Both the position numbers and the translations under genes were made by a program. Below the pieces are notes generated by a model that saw only the letters and a list, made by a program, of their open reading frames with translations, searched no databases and had not been told where the DNA came from. This document shows positions 8,633 to 18,432 of a DNA stretch of 64,000 nt, one piece after another (position 1 is the first letter of the stretch; each line of letters opens with the position of its first letter). This DNA comes from Pedobacter hartonius (GTDB lineage: Bacteria; Bacteroidota; Bacteroidia; Sphingobacteriales; Sphingobacteriaceae): assembly GCF_900107535.1 (NCBI RefSeq), contig NZ_FNRA01000001.1:310001-374000 (forward strand), read 5' to 3'.

Positions 8633-10105
8633 ATGCTTAAACAACATTTACAACAAAAGTTACTTCAAAAATTATCCCCTCAGCAAATTCAATTTATCAA
8701 ATTGCTGCAGGTCCCTACTGTTTCCCTAGATACCCGTATAAAAGAAGAATTAGAAGAAAATCCAGCGCTTGAAGACCCAAGCTTAATGATTGCTGAAGAG
8801 CCCAAAGGAGAATATGACGACCTTAATGATACTCCCGAAGATTTTGACGGAGGTTCAAAAGAAGAAAATATAGATGAATTTAATGTAGACGACTATTTAC
8901 AGGATGACGGAGGGAATGATTACAGCACCTCCTATAATAACAATGACGATGACGACGAAAAAAAGGAAACACCAATAGCGATTGAGAGTACCTTTTTTGA
9001 AAGCCTTCAGGAACAATTAGACCTTGTACCACTGTCAGACCAGGATTTCATTATCGGTAAACAGATTATCGGAAGCCTGGATGATGACGGATACCTCAGA
9101 AGACCGGTTACCTCCATGATTGATGATCTTGCCTTTTCACAAAATGCAATGGTTGAGGAAGAAGATGTACTGGAGATGCTGAAAGTGATACAGAGCTTTG
9201 ACCCTCCCGGAATCGCCGCCCGTGATCTCCAGGAATGTTTAACCCTGCAGCTTCGCCGGAAAGACCCGCTAAACCCGATCATACAAAAGGCCATTATGAT
9301 AGTGGAGAACTATCTTGATGAATTTACCAGAAAACATTATGATAAACTGGAAAAATCACTGGGGCTAAACAGTGAAGACCTGAAAGAGATCATTGCCGAG
9401 ATTCTTCGACTGAATCCAAAACCAGGTGATTCAAACCAGGTGACTACTAAACAGTTACAGGTTATACCCGACTTTCATATCTCTAACAATGATTCTGTCC
9501 TGATTCTTACGCTGAATTCAAAAAATGCGCCGGAGCTGAGAGTAAGCCGTTCTTACATTGATATGTTTGAGCATTATGATAAAGCCGCACAAAAAGATAA
9601 AAAATTAAAAGAAGCGGTACAATTTGTTAAACAAAAGCTTGATTCAGCGAAATGGTTTATTGATGCGATCAAACAGCGCCAGCAGACCTTGCTAAAAACA
9701 ATGAATGCGATCATGCAATATCAGTACGAGTACCTGCTGACAGGAGATGAACGGAAAATGCGCCCGATGATCCTGAAAGATATTGCTGATAAGATTGACA
9801 TGGATATTTCAACAGTATCAAGGGTAGCGAATTCAAAATATGTGCAGACCGAATTTGGCACTTTCCTGTTAAAATCATTTTTCTCCGAAGCCATTCAAAC
9901 GGAGAGCGGCGAAGAAGTATCCAACAAAGAAGTGAAGAAAATCCTCGAAGACTGTATTGGTAATGAAGACAAACGTAAGCCTCTTGCCGATGAGAAACTG
10001 ACAGAGATCCTGAAAGACCAGGGTTACAATATTGCCAGGCGAACTGTTGCCAAATACAGGGAGCAGATGAATATTCCGGTAGCCAGGCTAAGGAAAGAAC
10101 TCTAG
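8633..10105 (+). CDS. rpoN: RNA polymerase sigma-54 factor
   Basis: A 490-residue protein. I chose the ATG at 8633 because the product then opens M-L-K-Q-H-L-Q-Q-K-L-L-Q-K-L-S-P, the usual RpoN region I. A TTG 33 bases upstream lies inside the probable -7 element. Region I is glutamine-rich (activator interaction), residues 60-110 are acidic, and the core-binding domain follows. The C-terminus has the RpoN box A-R-R-T-V-A-K-Y-R-E, which reads the -24 element. No sigma-54 activator gene is in the window, so its targets lie elsewhere. Confidence 0.95.
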   Translation: MLKQHLQQKLLQKLSPQQIQFIKLLQVPTVSLDTRIKEELEENPALEDPSLMIAEEPKGEYDDLNDTPEDFDGGSKEENIDEFNVDDYLQDDGGNDYSTSYNNNDDDDEKKETPIAIESTFFESLQEQLDLVPLSDQDFIIGKQIIGSLDDDGYLRRPVTSMIDDLAFSQNAMVEEEDVLEMLKVIQSFDPPGIAARDLQECLTLQLRRKDPLNPIIQKAIMIVENYLDEFTRKHYDKLEKSLGLNSEDLKEIIAEILRLNPKPGDSNQVTTKQLQVIPDFHISNNDSVLILTLNSKNAPELRVSRSYIDMFEHYDKAAQKDKKLKEAVQFVKQKLDSAKWFIDAIKQRQQTLLKTMNAIMQYQYEYLLTGDERKMRPMILKDIADKIDMDISTVSRVANSKYVQTEFGTFLLKSFFSEAIQTESGEEVSNKEVKKILEDCIGNEDKRKPLADEKLTEILKDQGYNIARRTVAKYREQMNIPVARLRKEL

Positions 10106-10130
10106 GTAACCGATCATAAACGATAACAGG

Positions 10131-10166
10131 AATGCAAATGGAGCTGAAAACCATTTGCATTTTTTT
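10131..10166 (+). terminator. Rho-independent terminator after rpoN
   Basis: An 11-bp stem (10131-10141 with 10151-10161, AATGCAAATGG type) has a 9-base loop and is followed by a run of T. It sits 25 bases after the rpoN stop and touches the stop of the convergent receiver gene. Confidence 0.88.
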
Positions 10167-10629
10167 ATAGCAGGTTCTGCCTCAGCAGGAATTGAAGCTG
10201 CTTATTCACGATCAGCAATGATTCGATCAGCTCCTTGTTCTCCTTTCTTAATGAATAGATCTCAAAGGCCTTCTCAATATTTATCCTCAGGTTATCGTCA
10301 TTCCAGGGCTTCCGGATATACTTATAAACTTCACCCCTGTTAATTGCATCTATTACCGCTGTGATGTCCTCATACCCGGTTAATAAAATCCTTATAGGAT
10401 CAGGATAATCAGGAATAACAGATTCTAAAAATTCTATACCTGTCATACCCGGCATACGCTGGTCGGCAATGATCACGTGGATATTCTCCTTCTCCAGGAT
10501 CTTCATTCCCTGCTCTGCAGACTCGCCCGTGAAAATATTGAATTTCATTCTAAAGCTTGCTTTAAAGGCGTTCAGATTATAAACTTCATCATCTATATAA
10601 AGAACATTAATTGAAATGTCGGAATTCAT
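10165..10629 (-). CDS. Stand-alone receiver protein with coiled-coil tail
   Basis: A 154-residue single-domain response regulator. The receiver (residues 1-122) has D-D-E, phosphoacceptor D56 in A-D-Q-R-M-P-G-M-T-G, L-L-T-G-Y and Y-I-R-K-P-W-N-D, the RpfG-like type. A helical tail follows and ends L-Q-F-L-L-R-Q-N-L-L. There is no DNA-binding or enzymatic output, so it presumably acts by protein contact. A close paralogue at 16432-16896 shares the tail motif, and the two flank the acyltransferase/E1-nitroreductase/kinase operon on the opposite strand. Its promoter lies in the 404-base gap shared with that operon. Confidence 0.9.
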   Translation of the reverse strand: MNSDISINVLYIDDEVYNLNAFKASFRMKFNIFTGESAEQGMKILEKENIHVIIADQRMPGMTGIEFLESVIPDYPDPIRILLTGYEDITAVIDAINRGEVYKYIRKPWNDDNLRINIEKAFEIYSLRKENKELIESLLIVNKQLQFLLRQNLL

Positions 10630-11033
10630 TAGTTTATACTTGGATTTTTTTTAAATATATTGCTTTTATAAGTTCTAAAAAATTAATTTCAGATAAAACC
10701 TGACGGAGTAGCCTGTAAAAATTCAGGATTACATATTTAATGTAAATTAATACTTCCAATGTGTACCACAGGTAATCAGCAGCCCTATTCCAAAAATTAA
10801 TTCATCATTATATAATATCACTCTTAATTTGATACTATTTTTTATAGTATATTTAAAAATTTAGAAGATCACCTTTTGTAAACATTATAATTAACTGATT
10901 ACCAAAATAAAAAATTTGGTTTTGCACCTATAATACAGCTAACTTTAATTTATAAATCACGAAATGAACCGGTTGAGATCCAGCAGTAATATTCAAAAAT
11001 TCATAATGTTATCATCTATTCAACGCTTATAAA
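10630..11033. other. Divergent intergenic region, promoters only
   Basis: 404 AT-rich bases between the receiver gene (minus) and the acyltransferase-like gene (plus). I see no ORF or RNA gene. A TAACTTTA at 10940-10947, with a TTTG about 21 bases upstream, is a weak candidate for the plus-strand promoter. Confidence 0.5.
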
Positions 11034-11843
11034 ATGGACGATGGTTTAAACAAAACAAATCCTGAGGTAAGACTGAGAGCCTTTAGAGCAATTGACGACC
11101 CAGAAACCTGCGCTCTTTTTGTTGAAGGACATACACATGTTTTAACAAGTATTGGTGTTACCAAAGTCACGTCTTCAAAAAATGGATGGACAACCAACCC
11201 CGCAGCTTTTGTAATCGTTGTTGAGTCCCTCGACGGGAAAAAAGTTTATGGAGGCGCGCGTGTGCATGTTGCCGGAGGATCCGAACCACTCCCTATTGAA
11301 GCGGCCACAGGTAATATGGACTCTGGCATATTTGACCTGGTTTGGAAACATGCACAATTTGGTACAGGAGAATTATGCGGTTTATGGAATTCACGTGAAA
11401 TTGCCGGTTATGGAATTGGATCTATATTCCTGATCCGTGCCGCTGCGGCTATTTCCTTCCAGATCGGCATAGAGTCTCTTTTTGCTCTCTGTGCACCTTA
11501 TACTATCCCCCCGGGAATTGCGGTAGGAATGGAGATAGAAAAAAGCATCGGTAACGACGGTACATTCTACTATCCAAAACTGGATCTTGTAGCCACAACA
11601 ATGATATTAAAAGACGTCCCTGTGCTGAGCAAGGCTTATGAAGAAGATAAGAATGCAATCTTAAAGATCCGTGAAAACTTAAACATTACACGCCTGGAAA
11701 TACTACGAAGGAAGGAAATTACTATTCGTTACGAAATCAAGATACCCAACCTCGATCAGTGGGATTTGAATGCTACCATTTCACAGGCGCATAAAACCTT
11801 TTTAAAGACTAAAATCAACGAAAATGAAATAGATATCCTTTGA
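11034..11843 (+). CDS. GNAT-like N-acyltransferase (acyl amino acid / signal synthase-like)
   Basis: A 269-residue cytoplasmic protein with no signal peptide. The central part has the order of a GNAT fold: a strand with F-V-I-V-V-E-S and V-Y-G-G-A-R-V, then G-E-L-C-G-L-W-N-S-R-E-I-A-G-Y-G-I-G (residues 112-129), which resembles the acyl-CoA/acyl-ACP pyrophosphate-binding motif A. This layout is seen in N-acyl amino acid synthases (FeeM type) and, distantly, in LuxI synthases. Function by homology is tentative. It is the first gene of a plus-strand operon, 54 bases before the E1-nitroreductase gene. That suggests it supplies an N-acylated substrate to that enzyme. Confidence 0.6.
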   Translation: MDDGLNKTNPEVRLRAFRAIDDPETCALFVEGHTHVLTSIGVTKVTSSKNGWTTNPAAFVIVVESLDGKKVYGGARVHVAGGSEPLPIEAATGNMDSGIFDLVWKHAQFGTGELCGLWNSREIAGYGIGSIFLIRAAAAISFQIGIESLFALCAPYTIPPGIAVGMEIEKSIGNDGTFYYPKLDLVATTMILKDVPVLSKAYEEDKNAILKIRENLNITRLEILRRKEITIRYEIKIPNLDQWDLNATISQAHKTFLKTKINENEIDIL

Positions 11844-11897
11844 CAGGTTCCCAATTTCCTATCACATATCCTTCAATTAATAATTTTATCAACCACA

Positions 11898-14192
11898 ATG
11901 TTAAAAGAAAAGCTTCTTTCATTCTCTGAAGAGAACAAACTCACTTATAACCCTTCCTTTTTTAGAATATATAACTCTGCAGAGAAAGCGGCTCTTGAAA
12001 ATCTTCTGTCCGAGGGAAAGGTATCATTTGTCCATGATGAGATCTATAGCCAGTTGCAGGAGCTGATTAAGAGTCAGAATCCTTCAGTAAGAATAAAAAA
12101 TGACGAATATAGGGAAAGGATCGCCAATCATTTAAACAGGCAGGAAATAGAAGAATATGGCGTATGGGTCTATTATCCATGGAGCCGGAGACTCGTCCAT
12201 TTATTAGATGAGGAGGAGTTCGTTCCTGTTCGGACGAACAGGAATCAGTTTAAGATCACCAAACAGGAACAAGAGCTGTTAAAGGGGAAGAAAATTGGTA
12301 TAGTTGGGCTTTCTGTAGGCCAGTCTATTGCTTTAACAATAGCGATGGAACGCATCTGCGGGGAATTGAGACTGGCTGATTTTGATGTAGCAGAATTAAG
12401 TAATCTTAACCGCCTGCGGACGGGTCTGCATAACATGGGAACAAATAAAACCATCATTGCTGCCAGGGAAATCATGGAAATTGACCCTTTTATTAAAATA
12501 AAACTATTTCATGAAGGTCTGCATAAACAAAACATGGATGAATTTTTCAGCCACGATGGTAAACTGGATCTGTTTATTGAAGTTTGCGATGGCATAGATA
12601 TCAAAATAGAGAGCCGTTTTAAAGCGCGCGAGCTGAATATCCCGGTAGTCATGGATACCAATGACCGCGGCATGCTGGATGTAGAAAGGTTTGATCTGGA
12701 ACCTGACCGTCCCATATTGCACGGCCTGGCAGACGGGCTTGATCCAAGTAATATTAAAGACCTGTCAAACGAAGACAAAATACCATATATTCTTAAGATG
12801 GTAGGTGCTGAGACCATCTCAACAAGGCTTAAGGCCTCTATGATGGAAGTAGAACAATCTATCAATACATGGCCGCAACTGGCTTCATCAGTAGTACTGG
12901 GAGGAGCGCTTACTACCGATGTATGCAGACGTATTTTACTTGATCAGTTCCATGAATCAGGAAGATATTATGTAGATATGGATGAGCTGGTGAAGGACAA
13001 AGACGGCGGGGAAACTTCACAATTTCCTGAATCATACATTAGCCCTCCCGAATTATCGGCTGAAGAAATGCTGCAGGCACTGAAAGACTTTGATACGGCC
13101 TCAGAACCGGTAATTTTGGCCAATGACAAAATAACAGAGATCGTAAAAGCCGCTATGATGGCCCCCTCAGGCGGTAATGCCCAACCATGGAAATTTGTTT
13201 ATACCGATAAAGGGTTATTCATATTTCATGATGTTCATTTCTCTTGGTCACTGCTAGATTTTAATCACCTCGGCTCTTATGTTGCGATAGGTGCTGCAGT
13301 TGAAAACATCATGATTAAAGCCGCTGCTATGGGATTAAACGTATCTAATAACTTCCTTCCTGTAACAAACAACAGCAAAATAGTCGCCCATCTCAGATTT
13401 AGCCATACGGAAAGCCCTGATCTTAAAAAACATCTCGAACGGGGACTTGAAATCCGTGTAACCAACAGGAGTTTGTCAGTAAGGGAAACATTACCGAGAG
13501 ATTTTTACAACAAGATCCAGTCCGCAGTCCGGTCATATAAAGGCGCTGAACTGCTGATTATTGAAGAGGATTCGACGATGAAGAAATTAGGTGAGCTGCT
13601 TGCCAAAGCAGAAATGCTTAGGATTATACATCCCCGGGGACATTATGATACCTTTACAAATGAGTTAAGATGGACACCCGAAGAAATAAACGGAAAAAGA
13701 GACGGACTTGACGTCTATACTTTAGGCGCAAGCAATTCTGAACTAGCCGCATTAAAAATTGCGGGAGATACCAAAGCAATAACATTTTTAAGACAGATTA
13801 AGGGTGGCAATGCTTTTACCAGATCAGTAAATAAATCCGTCGCATCTTCATCGGCCCTTGGAATTGTAATGATGCCGGAATATTCAGAGCTAGACTTTCT
13901 GCAGGGTGGCAGTGTTGTAGAGCGAATTTGGATAGAGGCAAACCTGGCAGGTGTATCTTTCCAGCCAATTTCACAGTTGGTATTCATGCTGGCCAGATTA
14001 AACCATGGAGAAGAAGAAACTGATGAATTGTATAACGAAGAAGTCAGGAAACTTGGTGAAGAATTACATGCATTGATACCAAAACTGCTCCATGCACAAC
14101 CTGTATTTATATTCAGGTTGTCTAAAGCCGGGGAACCTGCACTCAGATCATTGAGAAGATCTGTAGAATCTTCTTTTATTTACCATGTTTAA
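11898..14192 (+). CDS. Rv1355c family ThiF/E1-like-nitroreductase fusion
   Basis: A 764-residue two-enzyme fusion. Residues about 120-330 form an E1/ThiF/MoeB adenylation domain: nucleotide motif G-I-V-G-L-S-V-G (134-141) and D-F-D-V-A-E-L-S-N-L-N-R (161-172). I see no MoeB-type paired zinc cysteines. Residues about 400-760 form an FMN nitroreductase domain with A-P-S-G-G-N-A-Q-P-W (about 421-430). The architecture matches the Mycobacterium protein Rv1355c (annotated MoeY), whose function is unproven. E1-like plus FMN-oxidase activities also act together in azole (TOMM) biosynthesis. Here the fusion may activate and oxidise an acylated amino acid made by the upstream gene. The molybdopterin label is doubtful because no moa/moe gene is near. 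Confidence 0.8.
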   Translation: MLKEKLLSFSEENKLTYNPSFFRIYNSAEKAALENLLSEGKVSFVHDEIYSQLQELIKSQNPSVRIKNDEYRERIANHLNRQEIEEYGVWVYYPWSRRLVHLLDEEEFVPVRTNRNQFKITKQEQELLKGKKIGIVGLSVGQSIALTIAMERICGELRLADFDVAELSNLNRLRTGLHNMGTNKTIIAAREIMEIDPFIKIKLFHEGLHKQNMDEFFSHDGKLDLFIEVCDGIDIKIESRFKARELNIPVVMDTNDRGMLDVERFDLEPDRPILHGLADGLDPSNIKDLSNEDKIPYILKMVGAETISTRLKASMMEVEQSINTWPQLASSVVLGGALTTDVCRRILLDQFHESGRYYVDMDELVKDKDGGETSQFPESYISPPELSAEEMLQALKDFDTASEPVILANDKITEIVKAAMMAPSGGNAQPWKFVYTDKGLFIFHDVHFSWSLLDFNHLGSYVAIGAAVENIMIKAAAMGLNVSNNFLPVTNNSKIVAHLRFSHTESPDLKKHLERGLEIRVTNRSLSVRETLPRDFYNKIQSAVRSYKGAELLIIEEDSTMKKLGELLAKAEMLRIIHPRGHYDTFTNELRWTPEEINGKRDGLDVYTLGASNSELAALKIAGDTKAITFLRQIKGGNAFTRSVNKSVASSSALGIVMMPEYSELDFLQGGSVVERIWIEANLAGVSFQPISQLVFMLARLNHGEEETDELYNEEVRKLGEELHALIPKLLHAQPVFIFRLSKAGEPALRSLRRSVESSFIYHV

Positions 14193-14228
14193 CAATTATT
14201 AACCTTTCAAAAAGATCCGATCACCAGC

Positions 14229-16391
14229 ATGAACATACATACCAGTTGTAAGACATTTTTGCTATCATTTTTAATTCTGCTCATTACTATGAATGCGCGG
14301 GCACAAGTTATTTATAACGGCAGCAAGGGTATTGTCAGCATAGGAAATAAAATTGAATACTACATTGATTCATCAGGAACAAAGACTTTACAGCATCTGC
14401 AGCGGCAACAGGATTTCATCAGATCAACAGCAAGTGTTCCTGATTTCGGATTAATGAAAATCCCTGTCTGGCTAAAAATTACGATCAATAATCTAAGTAA
14501 GACAGACAATCTGATGCTTGAGTTTGATCAGTCTCTTTTGCTGGATATAAAGTTCTACCGCAATAAGAATGGAAAATGGAAGCTGAATCAAAGCGGGGAG
14601 CTGTATCCCTTTAATTCGAGATCAAACAACTACCATAAATTCATTTATAATCTGAAGATACCTATAGACTCTACTGTTACTTATTACGTCCGTATAAGAT
14701 CCACGCATGAAATGCAGATGCCTATTTTTCTCGGGGACAGGACACATATGGAAGACAGTAATCTGACTAAAAATATTTTCTTCGGAATCTTTTTCGGGAT
14801 CATCCTGGTAATGTTCTTTTACAACCTGTTTATATATTTCTCTGTCAAAGATCCTATCTATTTATATTATGTAATCTACATCTTCATCGTCGGTATAGCA
14901 CAATCTACCATAGAAGGATATTGCTTTCATTACGTTTGGCCAGACAATACCTTTTTAGCTACCAGGTCCTTCTTCTTCCTTACTGCACTGGTGAATATCA
15001 GCGGATTGGAATTCACAAGAAAGTTCCTGCAAACATCCAAGTTTATTCCAAAACTGGATAAAATCGCCTATATTTTATATGCCGTATATGCGGTTGTCAT
15101 GGTGCTCACTTTTAATGGAAATTTCTATATTTCCTATCAGATCCTCCAAGCTTTTGCGGGTATTGTGTCACTTTATATGTTAACCATTGCCATTACTATT
15201 GCAGGTACAGGATACAGGCCGGCTAAATTTTTTCTTATTGCGTGGATGCCCCTGATCGCCGGAATTATCATCTGGATCCTTAAGGACTATAATGTATTGT
15301 CATACAATGTTTTCACCAATTACAGTATCACTTTTGGTTCGGCATTGGAAGTAATTCTTCTCTCATTCGCACTCGCTGATAAAATAAACATTTTTAAAGC
15401 AGAGAAAGAAAGATCACAGGAAGAGACCTTAAGGGCGTTGCAGGAAAATGAAAGGATCATCCGTGAACAAAATGTAGTGCTCGAATTGAAGGTAAAAGAA
15501 CGTACCCTCGAATTGAGCGAGTCTAACAGGGAACTGGGCAAAACACTTGAAGACCTGAAGCAGGCACAGTCCCAATTGGTAGAATCCGAAAAAATGGCTT
15601 CCCTGGGTCAGCTGACAGCCGGCATAGCACATGAGATCAACAATCCGATAAATTTTGTTACTGCAAACGTTAAGCCTTTAAAGAGGGATATTGAAATGAT
15701 GTTTGACGCCTTCGCCTTCATCGAAAATATTGGTCTTTCTGACGCATCACCTGCAGAGAAACAAAACCAGATCACAGCCTATAAAGAAGAACAGGATTTT
15801 GACTACCTGATTGTCGAGATCAATGACTTGTTAAATGGAATTAAAGAAGGTGCGGGCAGAACTGCCGAGATCGTAAAAGGACTGAAAATCTTCTCCAGAC
15901 TGGATGAGGATGATTTAAAACTCGCCGACCTGAATGAAGGACTGGACTCCACTTTAGTGATTACAAACAATCTGCTTAACAATAACATAAAGATCGTTAG
16001 AGAGTACGGCGAGATCCCTCCTATAGAGTGTTATGCGGGAAAACTAAACCAGGTGTTCCTGAATATTATCTCAAACGGCGTGTACGCTGTACATAAACAT
16101 TATGGAGAAGAGGTAGGCGGAGAGATTGTCATTACCACTAGTTATGATGAAGAGTTTGTATACATCAGGATAAAAGATAACGGAATTGGAATGGATGAAA
16201 AAACACAAAAAAAGATCTTCGAACCATTCTTTACCACCAAAGATGTTGGAGAGGGGACAGGATTAGGCATGTCAATTGCCTATAATACAATCAAGAAACA
16301 TAATGGGCAAATACACTTCAACAGTATCCCTGGAGAAGGGACAACGTTTACCTTAAAACTGCCAATAATATTTAAAGTAATGGCAATTTAG
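14229..16391 (+). CDS. 7TM-DISM sensor histidine kinase
   Basis: A 720-residue sensor kinase. It has a signal peptide (1-27, M-N-A-R-A-Q), an extracytoplasmic 7TMR-DISMED2 domain (about 30-175, I-P-V-W-L-K-I-T and Y-Y-V-R-I-R-S), seven membrane helices (about 180-390), a coiled coil (395-455), a HisKA with G-I-A-H-E-I-N-N-P (His near 467) and an HATPase with D-N-G-I-G-M and G-T-G-L-G-M-S. DISMED2 domains resemble carbohydrate-binding folds and are thought to bind small ligands. It is the last gene of the three-gene operon, 36 bases after the E1-nitroreductase. It is the natural candidate to sense the operon's product, which is inference. Confidence 0.9.
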   Translation: MNIHTSCKTFLLSFLILLITMNARAQVIYNGSKGIVSIGNKIEYYIDSSGTKTLQHLQRQQDFIRSTASVPDFGLMKIPVWLKITINNLSKTDNLMLEFDQSLLLDIKFYRNKNGKWKLNQSGELYPFNSRSNNYHKFIYNLKIPIDSTVTYYVRIRSTHEMQMPIFLGDRTHMEDSNLTKNIFFGIFFGIILVMFFYNLFIYFSVKDPIYLYYVIYIFIVGIAQSTIEGYCFHYVWPDNTFLATRSFFFLTALVNISGLEFTRKFLQTSKFIPKLDKIAYILYAVYAVVMVLTFNGNFYISYQILQAFAGIVSLYMLTIAITIAGTGYRPAKFFLIAWMPLIAGIIIWILKDYNVLSYNVFTNYSITFGSALEVILLSFALADKINIFKAEKERSQEETLRALQENERIIREQNVVLELKVKERTLELSESNRELGKTLEDLKQAQSQLVESEKMASLGQLTAGIAHEINNPINFVTANVKPLKRDIEMMFDAFAFIENIGLSDASPAEKQNQITAYKEEQDFDYLIVEINDLLNGIKEGAGRTAEIVKGLKIFSRLDEDDLKLADLNEGLDSTLVITNNLLNNNIKIVREYGEIPPIECYAGKLNQVFLNIISNGVYAVHKHYGEEVGGEIVITTSYDEEFVYIRIKDNGIGMDEKTQKKIFEPFFTTKDVGEGTGLGMSIAYNTIKKHNGQIHFNSIPGEGTTFTLKLPIIFKVMAI

Positions 16392-16431
16392 AGCATTCAT
16401 GCCTACGTATACGGAATGGATCAACTATATC

Positions 16432-16896
16432 TCAGGAAAGGAGCCTTTGTCTGAGCATGAATTCCAGCTGGTCATTAGATCCGGCTAGTTTCTCATTCAT
16501 CTCTTTTAACTGTGCTCTTTCAAGATACTTCTCGTAAGCGCGGTTAATGGTCATGTCCAGTTCTTCCTCATTCCATGGCTTAGCCAGGTAGTGGAATATT
16601 TTTCCTTTGTTTACGGCATCAACAACCGCATTCATGTCAGCATATCCCGTCAGAAGTATTCTCATCGGGTCAGGATATTCTTCCAGTACCTTTTCCAGAA
16701 AGTCAACGCCGGTCATTCCAGGCATGCGCTGATCGGTAATAATCACGTGAACCTTTTTTGTTGCCAGAATCTTCAATGCCTCTTCGCCACTGATGGCTAC
16801 CAGTACCTGGTATTTGATTCGGAATGTAGCTTTGAATGAAAATAAGTTGTTTTCTTCATCATCTACATAAAGAATTGTTATTTTATCTGCTGCCAT
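16432..16896 (-). CDS. Stand-alone receiver protein, paralogue of the 10165-10629 gene
   Basis: A 154-residue single-domain response regulator. The receiver has D-D-E, phosphoacceptor D55 in T-D-Q-R-M-P-G-M-T-G, L-L-T-G-Y and Y-L-A-K-P-W-N-E. The coiled-coil tail ends L-E-F-M-L-R-Q-R-L-L. It matches the protein at 10165-10629 along its whole length, including the tail, so the pair arose by duplication. It is convergent with the 7TM-DISM kinase gene, 40 bases apart. It has no output domain. The likely partner is that kinase or the REC-kinase at 17353. Confidence 0.9.
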   Translation of the reverse strand: MAADKITILYVDDEENNLFSFKATFRIKYQVLVAISGEEALKILATKKVHVIITDQRMPGMTGVDFLEKVLEEYPDPMRILLTGYADMNAVVDAVNKGKIFHYLAKPWNEEELDMTINRAYEKYLERAQLKEMNEKLAGSNDQLEFMLRQRLLS

Positions 16897-17352
16897 ATTT
16901 GTATAATTTACAATAAATCATTTTATAGAAAAAATTTCCATCTAATTTATTAATGGCCACTGAGATCTCCATTACTGACAGGAACAATTGCAATTGACCA
17001 AAACAGCTGCTAAAATTAAAAAAGCAGTTCGTTTTAAACCAGCTAATATTAATATAAAAATAATAGCAAAATTACGCATTTTTAGCAATCACTGTACATA
17101 TCGAAGTTTTTTATTTTAATATCTCCGTCATTTTTTATATACATCAGTAAAATGTGCTATCAAATCAACCATTGATTCAAAATATATCCATCAAAGAAAA
17201 TATTTCAATATAACTTAGCTGATATGCCTCTGAACGTATTTATTTGAATACAATACCCGCGCCTGAAAACATAAAAGCCTAGCCTATGTTGTTATAAAAG
17301 TAAATCAAGGTAAAGAATTTATTATTACCTTGCCTGTAAACACACTGATAAT
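16897..17352. other. Divergent intergenic region without genes
   Basis: 456 very AT-rich bases between a minus-strand receiver gene and the plus-strand REC-kinase gene. No ORF, tRNA or clear hairpin was found. It should contain both promoters. Confidence 0.5.
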
Positions 17353-18432
17353 ATGACTCGCTCACCTGTTAAAGTTTTATATATTGATGATGAAGAAAAC
17401 AATCTTCTCGCATTTAAAGCAAGTTTTAGGAGACAATATGAAATTTACACCGCAAATTCTGCCGCAGAAGGCCTAAAAGTGTTGGAGAACCTGCAGGTAG
17501 AAGTCATTATTGCCGATCAAAAAATGCCGCTGACAACAGGTGTAGAATTTTTCAAGAGCATTTCAGACACTTATCCCGATCCGGTACGGATACTGCTTAC
17601 AGGTTATACCGACATCTCTGCACTGGCCGATGCCATTAATCACGGAGACATTTACCGGTATATTACCAAGCCATGGAACGATCTTGAACTGCATAACTCC
17701 ATTAAAAATGCACATGATGCCTATCGCGCAAAGATCGATCTGCGGAATAAGGTTAAGGAACTGGAAAAAACTAATGACGAACTAAACAGGTTTATCTATA
17801 GCATCTCCCACGAACTCCGTGCCCCTCTCGTTTCAGTAATAGGTATTGTGAACCTCGTAAAAATGGAAGGCCTTTACCATTCCAGCGGGGAATACTGGGA
17901 ACTGATCGAGTCCTGTTCCAATAAACTCGATTACTATATTCAAAAAACACTGCAATACTATAAAAACAATAAAAATCTTTCAGACAGATCGGATATCAAC
18001 TTTAAAAAACTGGTAGATGAAATTATCGACCTGTATTCCTATACTGACAGGGATACACAATTCAATCTCAATATCAACCAGCCGCACCCGTTTATCGGTG
18101 ATGCATTCCGGCTGGAGGTCATCCTTGGAAACCTGATCTCCAATGCAATAAAATATCAGAAAGACACTGAGGTTCATAAAATTGTTGACATCAATATTGA
18201 TGTCAATCTCTATTCTGCTGAAATCTCTATTACGGACAATGGACTGGGTATTCTAAACGAACATCTTGAAAAAATATTTACCCAATTTTTTAAAACCAAG
18301 AACAATAAAGGTAGCGGACTCGGTCTGTTTATCGTGAAGGAAGCTTTAAACAAGATTAATGGAAAAATATCTGTCAAATCGTCTTTGAATCAAGGTACGA
18401 CATTCAAAATAACAATTCCAAATGCTAATTAA
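17353..18432 (+). CDS. REC-histidine kinase hybrid
   Basis: A 359-residue cytoplasmic protein. Residues 1-120 are a receiver like its two neighbours (D55 in A-D-Q-K-M-P, L-L-T-G-Y, Y-I-T-K-P-W-N-D). A linker helix leads to a HisKA (Y-S-I-S-H-E-L-R-A-P-L, His near 153) and an HATPase with N-L-I-S-N-A-I-K-Y, D-N-G-L-G-I and G-S-G-L-G-L-F. An N-terminal receiver makes it an intermediate in a relay rather than a primary sensor. It overlaps the next receiver gene by 11 bases, so the two are co-translated. Confidence 0.92.
   Translation: MTRSPVKVLYIDDEENNLLAFKASFRRQYEIYTANSAAEGLKVLENLQVEVIIADQKMPLTTGVEFFKSISDTYPDPVRILLTGYTDISALADAINHGDIYRYITKPWNDLELHNSIKNAHDAYRAKIDLRNKVKELEKTNDELNRFIYSISHELRAPLVSVIGIVNLVKMEGLYHSSGEYWELIESCSNKLDYYIQKTLQYYKNNKNLSDRSDINFKKLVDEIIDLYSYTDRDTQFNLNINQPHPFIGDAFRLEVILGNLISNAIKYQKDTEVHKIVDINIDVNLYSAEISITDNGLGILNEHLEKIFTQFFKTKNNKGSGLGLFIVKEALNKINGKISVKSSLNQGTTFKITIPNAN

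Noticed and set aside
11034..16391. The operon as a peptide (TOMM/RiPP) cluster
   Set aside because: E1-like and nitroreductase activities fit, but I found no precursor peptide, YcaO, protease or exporter gene.
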